Source: Bacteroidales bacterium
Lineage (GTDB): Bacteria; Bacteroidota; Bacteroidia; Bacteroidales; Muribaculaceae
Assembly (NCBI GenBank): GCA_021205635.1
Contig: JAJPXC010000070.1
Location: 1 to 35,346 of the forward strand
Length of the DNA stretch: 35,346 nt
Direction of reading: 5' to 3'
In this document: piece by piece, positions 25,556 through 34,224 of the stretch
Layout: the number at the start of each line of letters is the position of its first letter
Position numbering within the stretch: the first letter of the stretch is position 1
Position numbers and translations under genes: made by a program
The notes under the pieces: model-generated
Told to the model about the DNA's origin: nothing
Databases searched by the model: none
The model's input: the letters and a program-made list of their open reading frames with translations, nothing else

Positions 25556-26125
25556 ATGACAGGCAAATATATAATTTATTTTGTGATGGCATGTTTGATG
25601 ATGTCGTGTGATTCGGACGAAGACGCACGACTAGTGTTTGTGGGCGACTCCATAGCCGCGGGCTGGGACGTCACTGGGTCGTTTCCTACAAGGCAGGTAA
25701 TCAACCTTGGCAATCCAGGGTCCGGGGTAGAATATCTGGAGAACCTGCAGGGGACGTTACGAGGCTGTGACGCGGTGGTGATTTCCGGCACCAACGACTC
25801 CCGGCTCTTTCTTAACGACGCCCAGGGATATGCCGAGCGGTATTTAAATGCCATAATCGGCTTGGAGGCGAAGCGTGTGTATCTATATTGTGTTTTCCCC
25901 AGGGCCACGCCGTATAATGGAGCTGATGTCAACTCGAAAATCAAGGATTTTAACGCGTTGGTGAAACGGCTCGTTGACGGCATTGAAAATGTCACCTACA
26001 TTGATGTATACGACGACCTGCTTATGGGAGAAAATCTCAGCCCCAACTACACCTACGACGGCTTGCACCTCACTTGGCTAGGCTACCAGGTGCTTAGGGG
26101 GGCATTGTTGAACATAATCGATTGA
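25556..26125 (+). CDS. SGNH/GDSL hydrolase lipoprotein
   Basis: SGNH hydrolases are esterases or deacylases. The 189-residue protein has a lipoprotein signal ending LMMSC (Cys18). Block I is VGDSIAAG with nucleophile Ser32, block II is NLGNPGSG (oxyanion Gly), block III is GTND (Asn80), and block V is DGLHLTWLGY with Asp168 and His171, so all four signature positions are present. It is therefore likely an active acyl-esterase of the cell envelope; the substrate (acetylated glycan or lipid) is unknown. It is followed after 4 bp by the putative barrel gene and probably shares its transcript. Codons look more A/T-rich than in surrounding genes, hinting at a different origin. The start was chosen because the promoter covers the longer frame. 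Confidence 0.87.
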   Translation: MTGKYIIYFVMACLMMSCDSDEDARLVFVGDSIAAGWDVTGSFPTRQVINLGNPGSGVEYLENLQGTLRGCDAVVISGTNDSRLFLNDAQGYAERYLNAIIGLEAKRVYLYCVFPRATPYNGADVNSKIKDFNALVKRLVDGIENVTYIDVYDDLLMGENLSPNYTYDGLHLTWLGYQVLRGALLNIID

Positions 26126-26129
26126 TCAG

Positions 26130-26732
26130 ATGAAACGCTTGATCTTAGCCTTAACGCTGATCTTTATGTGCGCCACGACGATAAAGGCCCAAGTGGAGGT
26201 GGGGTTGCGCAACAACCGATATGTCCATGCCGGTTACTTGTATCGCGGACATTGGGGCGTGGAAGTGGAGCATAGCTTGTACTCGGAAACCATCGGCTAT
26301 CAATACGTGAGGATTGCTGGGGGATATCTGGCTAAGGTATCTGGTGTATATTTCTATGTGGCTCCTTTTTGGGGTACCACCTGGAACGGATTCTTTTGGA
26401 ATAGCGGGGCTTTCCTCGGCGCTCGGTATCGACTCCCTGATGGTATCCGCTGGCTAGGGGTGAATGCCATGGTTAATCCTCGATACGACTCGGGAATTCA
26501 TTACGACACTTGCTGGCGAGTCGGACTTGATTTTTTCATCAATTCCGAGATCAGTGTTGAGGCCGATTACACCACTGTGCCCGAATACCGCGTGAGCGAA
26601 AAATTGTGGCGCTTGGGTGTAAGGTTCACTTCGGGGAGGCTAAGCGTCACCCCGCGAGTGACTATGCCTGCCGACGGCCGCGACCGCAACACCCACCTTC
26701 AGACCCTTGTTGATTTCTCCTACCAATTTTGA
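26130..26732 (+). CDS. Putative outer-membrane beta-barrel protein, unrecognised
   Basis: I do not recognise this 200-residue family. A signal peptide (1-20, ending TIKA) is followed by alternating hydrophobic/polar strands rich in Tyr, Trp, Phe and Gly (VEVGLRNNRYVHAGYLY, YQYVRIAGGYLA, FYVAPFWGTTWNGFFW). The final residue is Phe after an amphipathic strand (LVDFSYQF), the usual end of outer-membrane barrels. Size fits an 8-10 strand barrel. It lies 4 bp after the SGNH lipoprotein gene, so the two products may work together at the outer membrane. The stop codon overlaps the -33 element of the next gene's promoter, so the unit ends here. Barrel topology is inference from pattern only. Confidence 0.7.
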   Translation: MKRLILALTLIFMCATTIKAQVEVGLRNNRYVHAGYLYRGHWGVEVEHSLYSETIGYQYVRIAGGYLAKVSGVYFYVAPFWGTTWNGFFWNSGAFLGARYRLPDGIRWLGVNAMVNPRYDSGIHYDTCWRVGLDFFINSEISVEADYTTVPEYRVSEKLWRLGVRFTSGRLSVTPRVTMPADGRDRNTHLQTLVDFSYQF

Positions 26733-26759
26733 CATTCCCCGATATTTTGTGTAACTTTA
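26728..26759 (+). promoter_or_regulatory. Promoter of ECF sigma operon
   Basis: TTTG (26728-26731), a 20-bp spacer and TAACTTTA (26752-26759) lie 41 bp before the ATG at 26801. The surrounding TTTTGTGTAACTTTACGCC (26745-26763) is identical to the DUF5715 operon promoter. Confidence 0.6.
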
Positions 26760-26800
26760 CGCCCGAAATCACGTTTATTAGGTATAAGTAACTCTTACAA

Positions 26801-27361
26801 ATGGCCAAAACAATACCTGCTGAAGACCCCGAACTGGTGGAACGCCTACGCGATCCATCACAATGCCGCGCAGCCTTCGAGAAGGTCATACGCCTTTACC
26901 AGGAGCCGCTCTACTGGCAGATTCGTCGCATGGTCGAAAACCATGACGACGCGGCCGACCTGCTCCAAAACGTGTTCATGAAAGCCTGGCAATCAATCGA
27001 CAACTTCCGCGGCGATGCCAAGCTCTCCACCTGGCTTTACAAAATCGCCGTCAACGAGGCCATGACCCACCTCGCCAAGGAACGCAAGCGCCTGAGCATG
27101 TCGATCGACGACGAGGACCAGCATCTGGCCAACCTTATCGAGGCCGACGAGCATATCGACGGCGACGCCCTCGCCCTCAAGCTCCGCAAGGCCATCGCCT
27201 CCCTGCCCGAGAAACAGCGCCTCGTGTTCAACATGCGCTACTACGACGAGATGAAATACGAGGACATGTCCCAGATCCTGGGCACCTCCGTGGGCGCCCT
27301 CAAAGCCTCCTACCACCTCGCCGCGAAAAAAATTGAACAATATTTCGACGAGCACGATTAA
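26801..27361 (+). CDS. ECF-family RNA polymerase sigma factor
   Basis: Extracytoplasmic-function sigma factors direct RNA polymerase to stress or surface genes. The 186 residues show sigma region 2 (about 25-97) with HDDAADLLQNVFMKAWQSI (promoter-melting and -10 recognition) and STWLYKIAVNEA, a short acidic linker (100-125), and region 4 (about 127-183) with LPEKQRLVFNMRYYDEMKYEDM and a helix-turn-helix around GTSVGALKASYHLA. There is no region 1 or 3. The gene is followed after 45 bp by a one-TM protein that may be its anti-sigma factor, then a Spy/CpxP-like protein. Self-regulation through the shared 19-nt promoter motif is possible but unproven. Confidence 0.94.
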   Translation: MAKTIPAEDPELVERLRDPSQCRAAFEKVIRLYQEPLYWQIRRMVENHDDAADLLQNVFMKAWQSIDNFRGDAKLSTWLYKIAVNEAMTHLAKERKRLSMSIDDEDQHLANLIEADEHIDGDALALKLRKAIASLPEKQRLVFNMRYYDEMKYEDMSQILGTSVGALKASYHLAAKKIEQYFDEHD

Positions 27362-27406
27362 ACCTTCAGCGAATTTCATAGTCAATAGAGTAAAATATCA
27401 CGACAA

Positions 27407-27877
27407 ATGGACAAAGAAAACGACATATTGACCCGAGCGGCGCGACGAGACGGCATGACCGTCCCCGACGGCTTTTTCGACAGCTTCCCCGAGCTGATGA
27501 TGAGCAAGTTGGGCGAGCACCCGGCACTAATTGCCGAGCGCGCGACCCCCAAGCTAAGCACGTGGATGAAGATCAGGCCCTTTGTTTATCTTGCCGCCAT
27601 GTTTGCCGGTATTTGGTTGATGCTGAATATGTTCACCTTCATCGGCAACAACCACGACGACCTTTCGGTTGACAACAACCCCATCATTGCCCGCGCCCTG
27701 AGCAGCGACAGCTTTGTCGACGACTATTACCTATACGACATCGACGAAAACGAGATGCTCGACGACATTTACGACATGGGCATTACCCCCGAGGAGCTCT
27801 CCGATTCCACCTTCGAGTTCAACGACCCCTCGGAATCAGCCGACGGCGCTTACGACTATTCAGAAACTCAAATCTAG
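27407..27877 (+). CDS. One-TM protein, candidate anti-sigma factor
   Basis: I do not recognise a named domain in these 156 residues. The N-terminal part (1-57) would be cytoplasmic and has a short motif (VPDGFFDSFPELMMSKL, about 19-35) seen in small proteins encoded beside Bacteroidales sigma factors. One TM helix follows (about 59-79), then a very acidic periplasmic tail (Asp/Glu/Ser/Tyr-rich, 80-156). Position 45 bp after an ECF sigma gene and single-TM topology fit an anti-sigma factor, but there is no zinc-finger (HxxxCxxC) anti-sigma motif. Downstream come the GCGTTAAT and AACTGAA repeats, then the Spy-like gene. Confidence 0.65.
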   Translation: MDKENDILTRAARRDGMTVPDGFFDSFPELMMSKLGEHPALIAERATPKLSTWMKIRPFVYLAAMFAGIWLMLNMFTFIGNNHDDLSVDNNPIIARALSSDSFVDDYYLYDIDENEMLDDIYDMGITPEELSDSTFEFNDPSESADGAYDYSETQI

Positions 27878-27884
27878 CCCATCT

Positions 27885-27917
27885 GGCGTTAATGCGTTAA
27901 TGCGATAAAGCGATAAC
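27885..27917. repeat. GCGTTAAT/GCGATAAA 8-bp repeats after anti-sigma candidate
   Basis: Units GCGTTAAT, GCGTTAAT, GCGATAAA and GCGATAAC begin about 9 bp past the stop codon. Confidence 0.65.
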
Positions 27918-27925
27918 CCGCCATC

Positions 27926-27960
27926 AACTGAAAACTGAAAACTGAAAACTGAAAACTGAA
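27926..27960 (+). repeat. (AACTGAA)5 array before Spy-like gene
   Basis: Five exact 7-bp units (frame-equivalent to CTGAAAA) end 14 nt before the ATG at 27975. The unit and sense are the same as in the rsmA leader. Confidence 0.85.
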
Positions 27961-27974
27961 CACCCGTACACGCC

Positions 27975-28445
27975 ATGCACCGCATAATTACAATTCTTGC
28001 ACTGATTGCCATCGCGCTTCCCGTGGTCGCCCAGAAACAGGCCGACGACGCCGAGCGCGAGCAATGGTTTAAAGAGGTGAGGGAATACAAGCACCAGTTC
28101 CTCGCCAAAGAGCTCCAGCTCACCAAGGACCAACAGAAAAAGTTCTTCACCCTCTACGACGAGATGGAGGACGAAAACACCCGCATAGCCAATGAAGCCA
28201 AGCGCGAGGAAGAAGCCGTCGTCGCCAAGGGCGAAAAAGCCACCGACGCCGACTATGAGCGCGCCTCCGAAATCCTCTACGACCAAAAAGTAAAAGAGGG
28301 CGAGGTGGAGAAAACCTACATGAAGAAATTCCAGAACGTGCTCTCCAAAAAGCAATTGTTCCAGTTGAAGGGAGCCGAGCGCAAGTTCACGCGCGACCTG
28401 ATGAAACACCACCGCCGCCTCCGCCAAGACAAAGCCAAAAAATAA
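27975..28445 (+). CDS. Spy/CpxP-like periplasmic protein
   Basis: The 156-residue protein has a signal peptide (1-19, ending PVVA). The mature part is almost wholly charged alpha-helix with LQLTKDQQKKFFTLYDEM (about 48-65), similar to the LTxxQ motif of Spy/CpxP periplasmic chaperones, and a basic C-terminus (HHRRLRQDKAKK). Known Spy proteins bind unfolded clients during envelope stress; CpxP also damps its sensor. Its place after an ECF sigma factor and a one-TM protein fits a stress-response cassette in which it is the periplasmic effector or sensor partner. Sequence similarity is at motif level only, so the family call is moderate. A (CTGAAAA)n leader lies just upstream. Confidence 0.7.
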   Translation: MHRIITILALIAIALPVVAQKQADDAEREQWFKEVREYKHQFLAKELQLTKDQQKKFFTLYDEMEDENTRIANEAKREEEAVVAKGEKATDADYERASEILYDQKVKEGEVEKTYMKKFQNVLSKKQLFQLKGAERKFTRDLMKHHRRLRQDKAKK

Positions 28446-28501
28446 CCAACTATCCCCTTTCCCCTGGCTTGGAACGCCGCCCCTCACCATGGCCTTCCGC
28501 T

Positions 28502-28619
28502 TGGGGCCTCAGCTAGCCCCATCAGCTTAGGACCACTTTGCTCCGCGGTTCCACCGCGGAGAGCCTGCTCCGTAGGTGGCCTGTCCCATCAGGCCACGGT
28601 GCCCCGCGGTTTGCCGCGG
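28502..28619. other. Cluster of four short GC-rich hairpins before the macroglobulin gene
   Basis: Hairpins are TGGGGC/GCCCCA (28502-28507, 28516-28521), a perfect 9-bp stem CTCCGCGGT (28541-28549 with 28553-28561), a perfect 8-bp stem GTGGCCTG (28576-28583 with 28590-28597), and CCGCGG/CCGCGG (28604-28609, 28614-28619). No T-run follows any of them. They fill the 215-bp gap between the Spy-like and macroglobulin genes. Confidence 0.7.
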
Positions 28620-28660
28620 TGGTCATCTAGAGTTTAACCATCCCCTCATCCCCGTCTCTT

Positions 28661-31600
28661 ATGCCACGCCTTTTATCTTTCCTATTCCTCATTTTTAGCC
28701 TTATGTCCATCCACGCCAAGGTTCCCACCCCCGATTTCGCCTTCCCCGAGAAGGTGACCCGTCAGGCCGAGGCCAACCTCAAAACTGCCCTCAAGCACGG
28801 CGACGGCCAGGCCACAGTCGAGGCCCTCGTCCAGATCGGCATCGCCCAAGGTGCCATCGATTCCAACGACCTTCCCCAAGTAATCAACCGTGTAGAACAA
28901 ATCCGCTCTACAGAAACCGACTCTGTCACCCGGGCCATCCTCTCCCTCGTAGAGGCCAAAATGTACCAAGCGGTGTATGAGGATGATAGGTGGACTTACA
29001 ACGAGCGCCAATTGCCTCTGGAGCCTCTCCCCACCGACATCCGCGAGTGGAGCGGCGACCAGTACAAGGCCAAAATCCGGTCACTCTGCCTTGACGCTGT
29101 TTCGCCTGTTGATGCCCTTGCTGCCCAAAAAGTCACCGCATGGCCAAAAGTTGTGGTCGCTGACGCCCAAACAGCCATTTATTATCCCACGCTCTACGAC
29201 TTTACCGCCAATGCTGTGATCCAGATATTGACGTCGCAGGTCGACGACTCTTATCCCCTGGGGGACTCTTGGCTTGCTGCTGCTAACGCTTTTGTAAAGC
29301 TTTCAACAGCATATTTGCCTCAAACACTGGGAGATATCGCTACGATTTACCAATCTTTGTCCCGACTGCACTGCGACAACACATCGGCTCTCGCACAAGT
29401 CGACTGCAACCGCGTGGATTGGGTGCTTTCGTTACAAAATGAAGATGACGAATCCCAGGCCTATGAGGCATTCTTCAAACGTTATTGGCCCGAGGAGGCA
29501 TCAGGCTTGTTCCTTGCGAAGATGTGTGACGTCTATCGCTACCAAGCTCCCCCCGCAACAATGTTACCCCAACTTCGATCCTACACTAACCGTTTTCCTG
29601 ATAATCTCAATTCCGATGCATTCCGTACGCTCGCTCAGCGCATTTGCGACCCCGAAGTGAGGGTGTCAACTCCCGAGGTTGTCGCCCTAGACAAAGAATT
29701 CAGGGTGTCAATCGAGGGTCGCAACGCCAGCAGAGTCAAATTGTCGCTTTACAAGGTGAAGCCCACACGTAATGGCCAGTGGCGCGTATCAAATGCCGCA
29801 AAAGCTAAACTGGTCCTCACTAAGGAGTTGACGCTCAGCGATGAAACGGAGGCTCCATTCTACGTGGACACCACACTCGTGTTGAGAGTCGAGGAATATG
29901 GCAATTACGCTCTCGTGCCCGAGGTGAAAGGCACCCCAAAACCCACTTCCGTCTACACTTTCGCCTGCTCCAACCTCTCGTTGAGCACTTTAGGAACCGC
30001 TAGCGGTTGCGCCGCTCTGGTAGTGGATACTTACACAGGCCAGCCAGTTAACAAAGCCGAGATTCTCGGATTTGATACCTATAAAATGATTGCAAAGGAC
30101 CCGTTCGGCGCAACAGATGCGGAGGGATGGCTCCAACTCTCAGAAAATAAAGATATCAGAAGCGTTGTTGCCCGATTGGGCGATGACAACGTATCCCCCG
30201 CGGTTTACAAGCCCAACGGTAACCTTCCCAACGCGCGGACAAGCGCCCAGGTCGTTACCGACCTTCCCCTTTATCGCCTGGGCGACTCAATGCGAGCCAC
30301 AGCCATTGCCTATCGTCGTGCCCCCGAGGGCAACTCTCCCCTGGTGGGCGTCACCTTGAAATTTACCCTCCGCGACCCTAATTACCAAGAGGTCGACACC
30401 CTCACGGCTGTGACCGATAATTTTGGACGCGCCACAGTGGATTTCAATCTCCCGGAAAATGGCCTTACAGGCAACTTCGTAATTGAGGTTTCCCACTTGT
30501 CCAAGCATATGTGTACCAGCTATGTGATGGTAAGCGACTACAAATTGCCTACCTTCGAGGTTGTAGCCGAAAAGCCTGTGTTGAGCGACCGTGGCGTTAC
30601 CCTCAAGGCCAAGGCTATCACCTATGCCGGGATGCCTCTCGCGGGTGCTGAGGTGAAAGTGGCCATGTACAACGATCGCCGCTGGCGCTGGTGGTTTTCC
30701 AACAATTCCACTTCTATCTATTCCACACAGTCGATCACCGATGACACTGGAAATGTAGAGATTAGCTTCCCCAACGATCTTCTTGAACAAGCTCCTTATC
30801 CCACGGGAAATTTTGAGGTCACTGTAATAGCAACCTCCCCCTCGGGCGAGACGCGACAAGCCACTACTCGCTTCTGCCGCTTCCAAGGATACCGGGTAGG
30901 TGGGTCCTTGCCTGCCAATCTCGATGCCTCTATTCAGTGGTCACCTAAGTTCACCATAGAGGATGGGCTGGGTAATCCTGTGGATATGCCGTTAACGGTC
31001 ACATTCACAGCTGCTAATGGAGAATTTGAAGAGATTCTACCGATAGGTGAAAAGATATCCCTTGAATCGATTCCCTCGGGTGAATACGAGGTAAAAGTGG
31101 CATTGGCTGACACAACGCTCGAGTGTGAGCCTATGTTGCGCGAACTGTTTGTATATCGTCCCAGTGACAAATTGTCACCTTCCTCTCGATTGCTTTGGCT
31201 GTCAACCAACGAGATAACGGCTGATGCGCAGGGTAATGTCAAATTGCTCTATGCTACCACGTCGCAATCGCCTGTGTGTGTGGTGCTTAGCTCTGATAGT
31301 AAGATTGTCGAGCATAAATGGCTATATGATGGCCCAGGCATGCACAAACTCAGCCTCTCCCTCCCCGAAAACACCGGTCGATGGCAGTTGCGACTCCTCA
31401 CTGTCAGCGAAAACAATCGCCAAGAGGCCACTGTGGATATCTCTACCGATCAGAGCAACAACCAGTTGCAACTGAAATTTGAAATCCTGCGCGACCGCGT
31501 TCAACCTGGCGACAACGAAACACTTACCGTCAAAGTGACCGACTCACTAGGCACCGTCACCCCCTCGGCTATTATCCTTGACATATATAATAAGGCGCTA

Positions 31601-34216
31601 ACCCAGCTCAGCTCGCAGTCCCTTGCCTTCAAGGTGTCGCCTCTTCTCTGCCCGTGGATGCACATCGATTGCAATACTGGAGGCAACAAGAGTAACTCGG
31701 TCAATGTCACACGCGATTGGGTGTCGTTCCAATGGGCCGCATACCCTCAACTGCAGATGTACGACTTCAATTTTGTATCCTATGGCCACGTCTATGAGGA
31801 ATACGATTCCTCACCCATCCTGTTCCGTAGCAACAAGATGTCTATGCCCATGATGATGAAGAGAGCCGCCAATGACGGTGCCGTCGTCACTGCGGAATCG
31901 GCCGAAGAGGAGATGTCGACGGATGCTGGAGCTGTTGAAGAATCTTCTCAACAAGTAGAAAATAAAGAGTTTGCCTTCCGCGACGCGGAAACACCGCTCG
32001 CGTGGTATGCGCCAGCGCTCGTGACAGGCGAGGACGGGAGCTTGGAGGTGACATATCGCGTGCCTAACGCCAACGCCACGTGGGTCATCGCCGCGCTTGC
32101 CTACAATTCCCAGATGTTGACGGCAACCGCTGAGGCTGAGCAACTTGCGTCAAAGCCCGTGATGGTTACGCCCAACATGCCCCGATTCCTGCGCCAAGGC
32201 GACCAAATCGTCCTCCAAGCCCAGGTGTTCAACGCCACCGAGGCCGCGGCCAATGTAGCCACCACCTTTGAAATTTACGATCCTGTTTCAGGCAAAACGC
32301 TTGCCTGCCAAAGCTTTACCGATGAAATCGCGGCACAGGGTTCGGCCGTTGTAAAAATGCAGTTTGACACCCCGTTTGACGTGGCTATCGTGGGATATCG
32401 CGTGAAATCCACCCTCGCCAACTGGGCCGATGGCGAGCAGGGCGTGATTCCCGTCTTGGAGTCGGTGCAACCCGTCGTGGAGAGCCAGCCGTTCTATATG
32501 GCTCCCTCGCAAGCCACTGAAACACTGGAAGTTCCCGCCGCTCCCTCGGATGGCGGTCGCACAACCTTGCAATTCACCGAGAATCCCGCGTGGACCATTG
32601 TTACCGCCCTCCCCGGTCTGTTGCAAGACGCTCCAACAACCTCCAACGGCGCCGCCGCGTCGCTATTCTCGGCCGCAACCGCCGACGGCCTGTTGCGTCA
32701 ATATCCTGAAATCAAATCGACCCTCCACCGCTGGACCACTAGCGACCAGTCCGACTCGACCCTCACTTCGATGCTCGAGCGCGACCAGTCGTTGAAGATC
32801 GCCCTGTTGCAATCCACCCCGTGGGTGAAAGCGGCCGCAAGCGACACCGAGCGCATGCAACGCCTCGCCTTGCTGATGAATAAGCGCGAAATCGAACGCA
32901 CGATCACTGCCGCTGTCGATCTCCTGTCCAAGACCCAATGCCACGGCGGCGGCTGGAGCTGGACCACGAGCTACAACGAGCCGTCCCCCTGGACCACCAT
33001 GAACGTGCTGGGCATATTCGGCCAACTCAAAAAGATGGGCTATCTCCCCCCGGACAAGCGCCTCAACGACATGATCACTAACGCCTTGGCCTACATCGAC
33101 CGCTATGCCGTCGACCAGCACAAGCGCTATCCCAAGGTGCCCCAAATCCTTTACGTATCAATGCGATCCCTGTGGAACGACGTCAAGCAATCCACCGCCG
33201 CGGCAAATGCACAGCGTGCAACCGTGCAGATGGTTATCGCCGATTGGCACGACTATTCCACTGTAGACAAAGCCATTGCAGCCTCAATTTTGGAGGCCAA
33301 TTCCTATCATGCCACCGCTCAGCGGATTCTGGAGTCGTTGCGCGAGTATGCCAAGACCTCCGACACCCGCGGCGAGTGGTGGCCGTCGCTTGCCAACCTC
33401 ACTTGGGACAGCCGTTACACCTCGCTTGCCGCTTCGGCGCTGATGCTCCGAGCCTTCGCCGACGTCGAGCCGTCGTGCGCCGACATCGACCGCATCCGCC
33501 AGTGGATCATCATCGAGCGACAAGCCCAAATGTGGAAACCAGCCGTTGTCACCAACGAGCTGATTTACGGAATGTTATCCACCGGTACAAAGTGGACCGT
33601 TCCCGCCCAAGGCGCCATCGTGAAATTCAACGGACAGGAATTGGAAACACCCGCTTGCGACAAGGCTCTCGGCCAATTCGAAATGGCGTTACCGGTTGAG
33701 GGTGGCCAATTGGTAGTAGGCCGCACCCCGGGCGTACCCAGCTACGGTGGCGTGATCCGCCAAGGCCGTATGGAAATTAGCGAGATCAAGGCCGTTGCCA
33801 TCGACGACCTCTCGATTGAAAAGACCCTCTACCGCATGGTCACTACCTCCACGGGCGTGCAATGGGAGAGGGTTGACACCTTCGCCGTTGGCGACCGTGT
33901 TAAGGTGGACTTGTTGATCAAAAATCAGCGCGACATGGACTATGTGACCATCGTCGACCAGCGTGGGGCTTGCCTCGAGCCGGTTGAGCAGTTGCCGCAG
34001 CCGCTGTACAGCCAAGGCGCGTGCTTCTATCGCGAGAACCGCGACGCAGTCACCAACCTGTTCATCCAGCGCCTCCCACGCGGCGTGTACCACCTGAGCT
34101 ACGAGATGAACGTGTCGCAAGCTGGTCGCTTCTCGGCCGGGATCGCCACTATCCAATCCCAGCTCACGCCCCTGCTCACCGCCCACTCCTCCGGTGCCAT
34201 CCTCAAGGTGAAATAG
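28661..34216 (+). CDS. Alpha-2-macroglobulin family protein without thioester
   Basis: Bacterial alpha-2-macroglobulins sit at the envelope and are thought to trap proteases. The 1851-residue protein has a signal peptide (1-19, ending SIHA) but no lipobox Cys. Macroglobulin domains include LYRLGDSMRATAIAYR (about 536-551). A Met- and Glu-rich linker (about 1056-1105) stands where a bait-like region could lie. It is followed by the A2M domain with PLAWYAPALVTGEDGSLEVTYRVP (about 1111 on). In the helical TED-like domain the usual C-x-E-Q thioester is replaced by TTSNGAAASL (about 1325-1334), so no covalent trap can form. The last 500 residues end in a beta-sandwich-like domain. The central third (about 29700-31900) looks more A/T-rich than the ends. 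Part of the envelope-stress neighbourhood, though no promoter is visible directly upstream. Confidence 0.9.
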   Translation: MPRLLSFLFLIFSLMSIHAKVPTPDFAFPEKVTRQAEANLKTALKHGDGQATVEALVQIGIAQGAIDSNDLPQVINRVEQIRSTETDSVTRAILSLVEAKMYQAVYEDDRWTYNERQLPLEPLPTDIREWSGDQYKAKIRSLCLDAVSPVDALAAQKVTAWPKVVVADAQTAIYYPTLYDFTANAVIQILTSQVDDSYPLGDSWLAAANAFVKLSTAYLPQTLGDIATIYQSLSRLHCDNTSALAQVDCNRVDWVLSLQNEDDESQAYEAFFKRYWPEEASGLFLAKMCDVYRYQAPPATMLPQLRSYTNRFPDNLNSDAFRTLAQRICDPEVRVSTPEVVALDKEFRVSIEGRNASRVKLSLYKVKPTRNGQWRVSNAAKAKLVLTKELTLSDETEAPFYVDTTLVLRVEEYGNYALVPEVKGTPKPTSVYTFACSNLSLSTLGTASGCAALVVDTYTGQPVNKAEILGFDTYKMIAKDPFGATDAEGWLQLSENKDIRSVVARLGDDNVSPAVYKPNGNLPNARTSAQVVTDLPLYRLGDSMRATAIAYRRAPEGNSPLVGVTLKFTLRDPNYQEVDTLTAVTDNFGRATVDFNLPENGLTGNFVIEVSHLSKHMCTSYVMVSDYKLPTFEVVAEKPVLSDRGVTLKAKAITYAGMPLAGAEVKVAMYNDRRWRWWFSNNSTSIYSTQSITDDTGNVEISFPNDLLEQAPYPTGNFEVTVIATSPSGETRQATTRFCRFQGYRVGGSLPANLDASIQWSPKFTIEDGLGNPVDMPLTVTFTAANGEFEEILPIGEKISLESIPSGEYEVKVALADTTLECEPMLRELFVYRPSDKLSPSSRLLWLSTNEITADAQGNVKLLYATTSQSPVCVVLSSDSKIVEHKWLYDGPGMHKLSLSLPENTGRWQLRLLTVSENNRQEATVDISTDQSNNQLQLKFEILRDRVQPGDNETLTVKVTDSLGTVTPSAIILDIYNKALTQLSSQSLAFKVSPLLCPWMHIDCNTGGNKSNSVNVTRDWVSFQWAAYPQLQMYDFNFVSYGHVYEEYDSSPILFRSNKMSMPMMMKRAANDGAVVTAESAEEEMSTDAGAVEESSQQVENKEFAFRDAETPLAWYAPALVTGEDGSLEVTYRVPNANATWVIAALAYNSQMLTATAEAEQLASKPVMVTPNMPRFLRQGDQIVLQAQVFNATEAAANVATTFEIYDPVSGKTLACQSFTDEIAAQGSAVVKMQFDTPFDVAIVGYRVKSTLANWADGEQGVIPVLESVQPVVESQPFYMAPSQATETLEVPAAPSDGGRTTLQFTENPAWTIVTALPGLLQDAPTTSNGAAASLFSAATADGLLRQYPEIKSTLHRWTTSDQSDSTLTSMLERDQSLKIALLQSTPWVKAAASDTERMQRLALLMNKREIERTITAAVDLLSKTQCHGGGWSWTTSYNEPSPWTTMNVLGIFGQLKKMGYLPPDKRLNDMITNALAYIDRYAVDQHKRYPKVPQILYVSMRSLWNDVKQSTAAANAQRATVQMVIADWHDYSTVDKAIAASILEANSYHATAQRILESLREYAKTSDTRGEWWPSLANLTWDSRYTSLAASALMLRAFADVEPSCADIDRIRQWIIIERQAQMWKPAVVTNELIYGMLSTGTKWTVPAQGAIVKFNGQELETPACDKALGQFEMALPVEGGQLVVGRTPGVPSYGGVIRQGRMEISEIKAVAIDDLSIEKTLYRMVTTSTGVQWERVDTFAVGDRVKVDLLIKNQRDMDYVTIVDQRGACLEPVEQLPQPLYSQGACFYRENRDAVTNLFIQRLPRGVYHLSYEMNVSQAGRFSAGIATIQSQLTPLLTAHSSGAILKVK

Positions 34217-34224
34217 CCCCCGCT

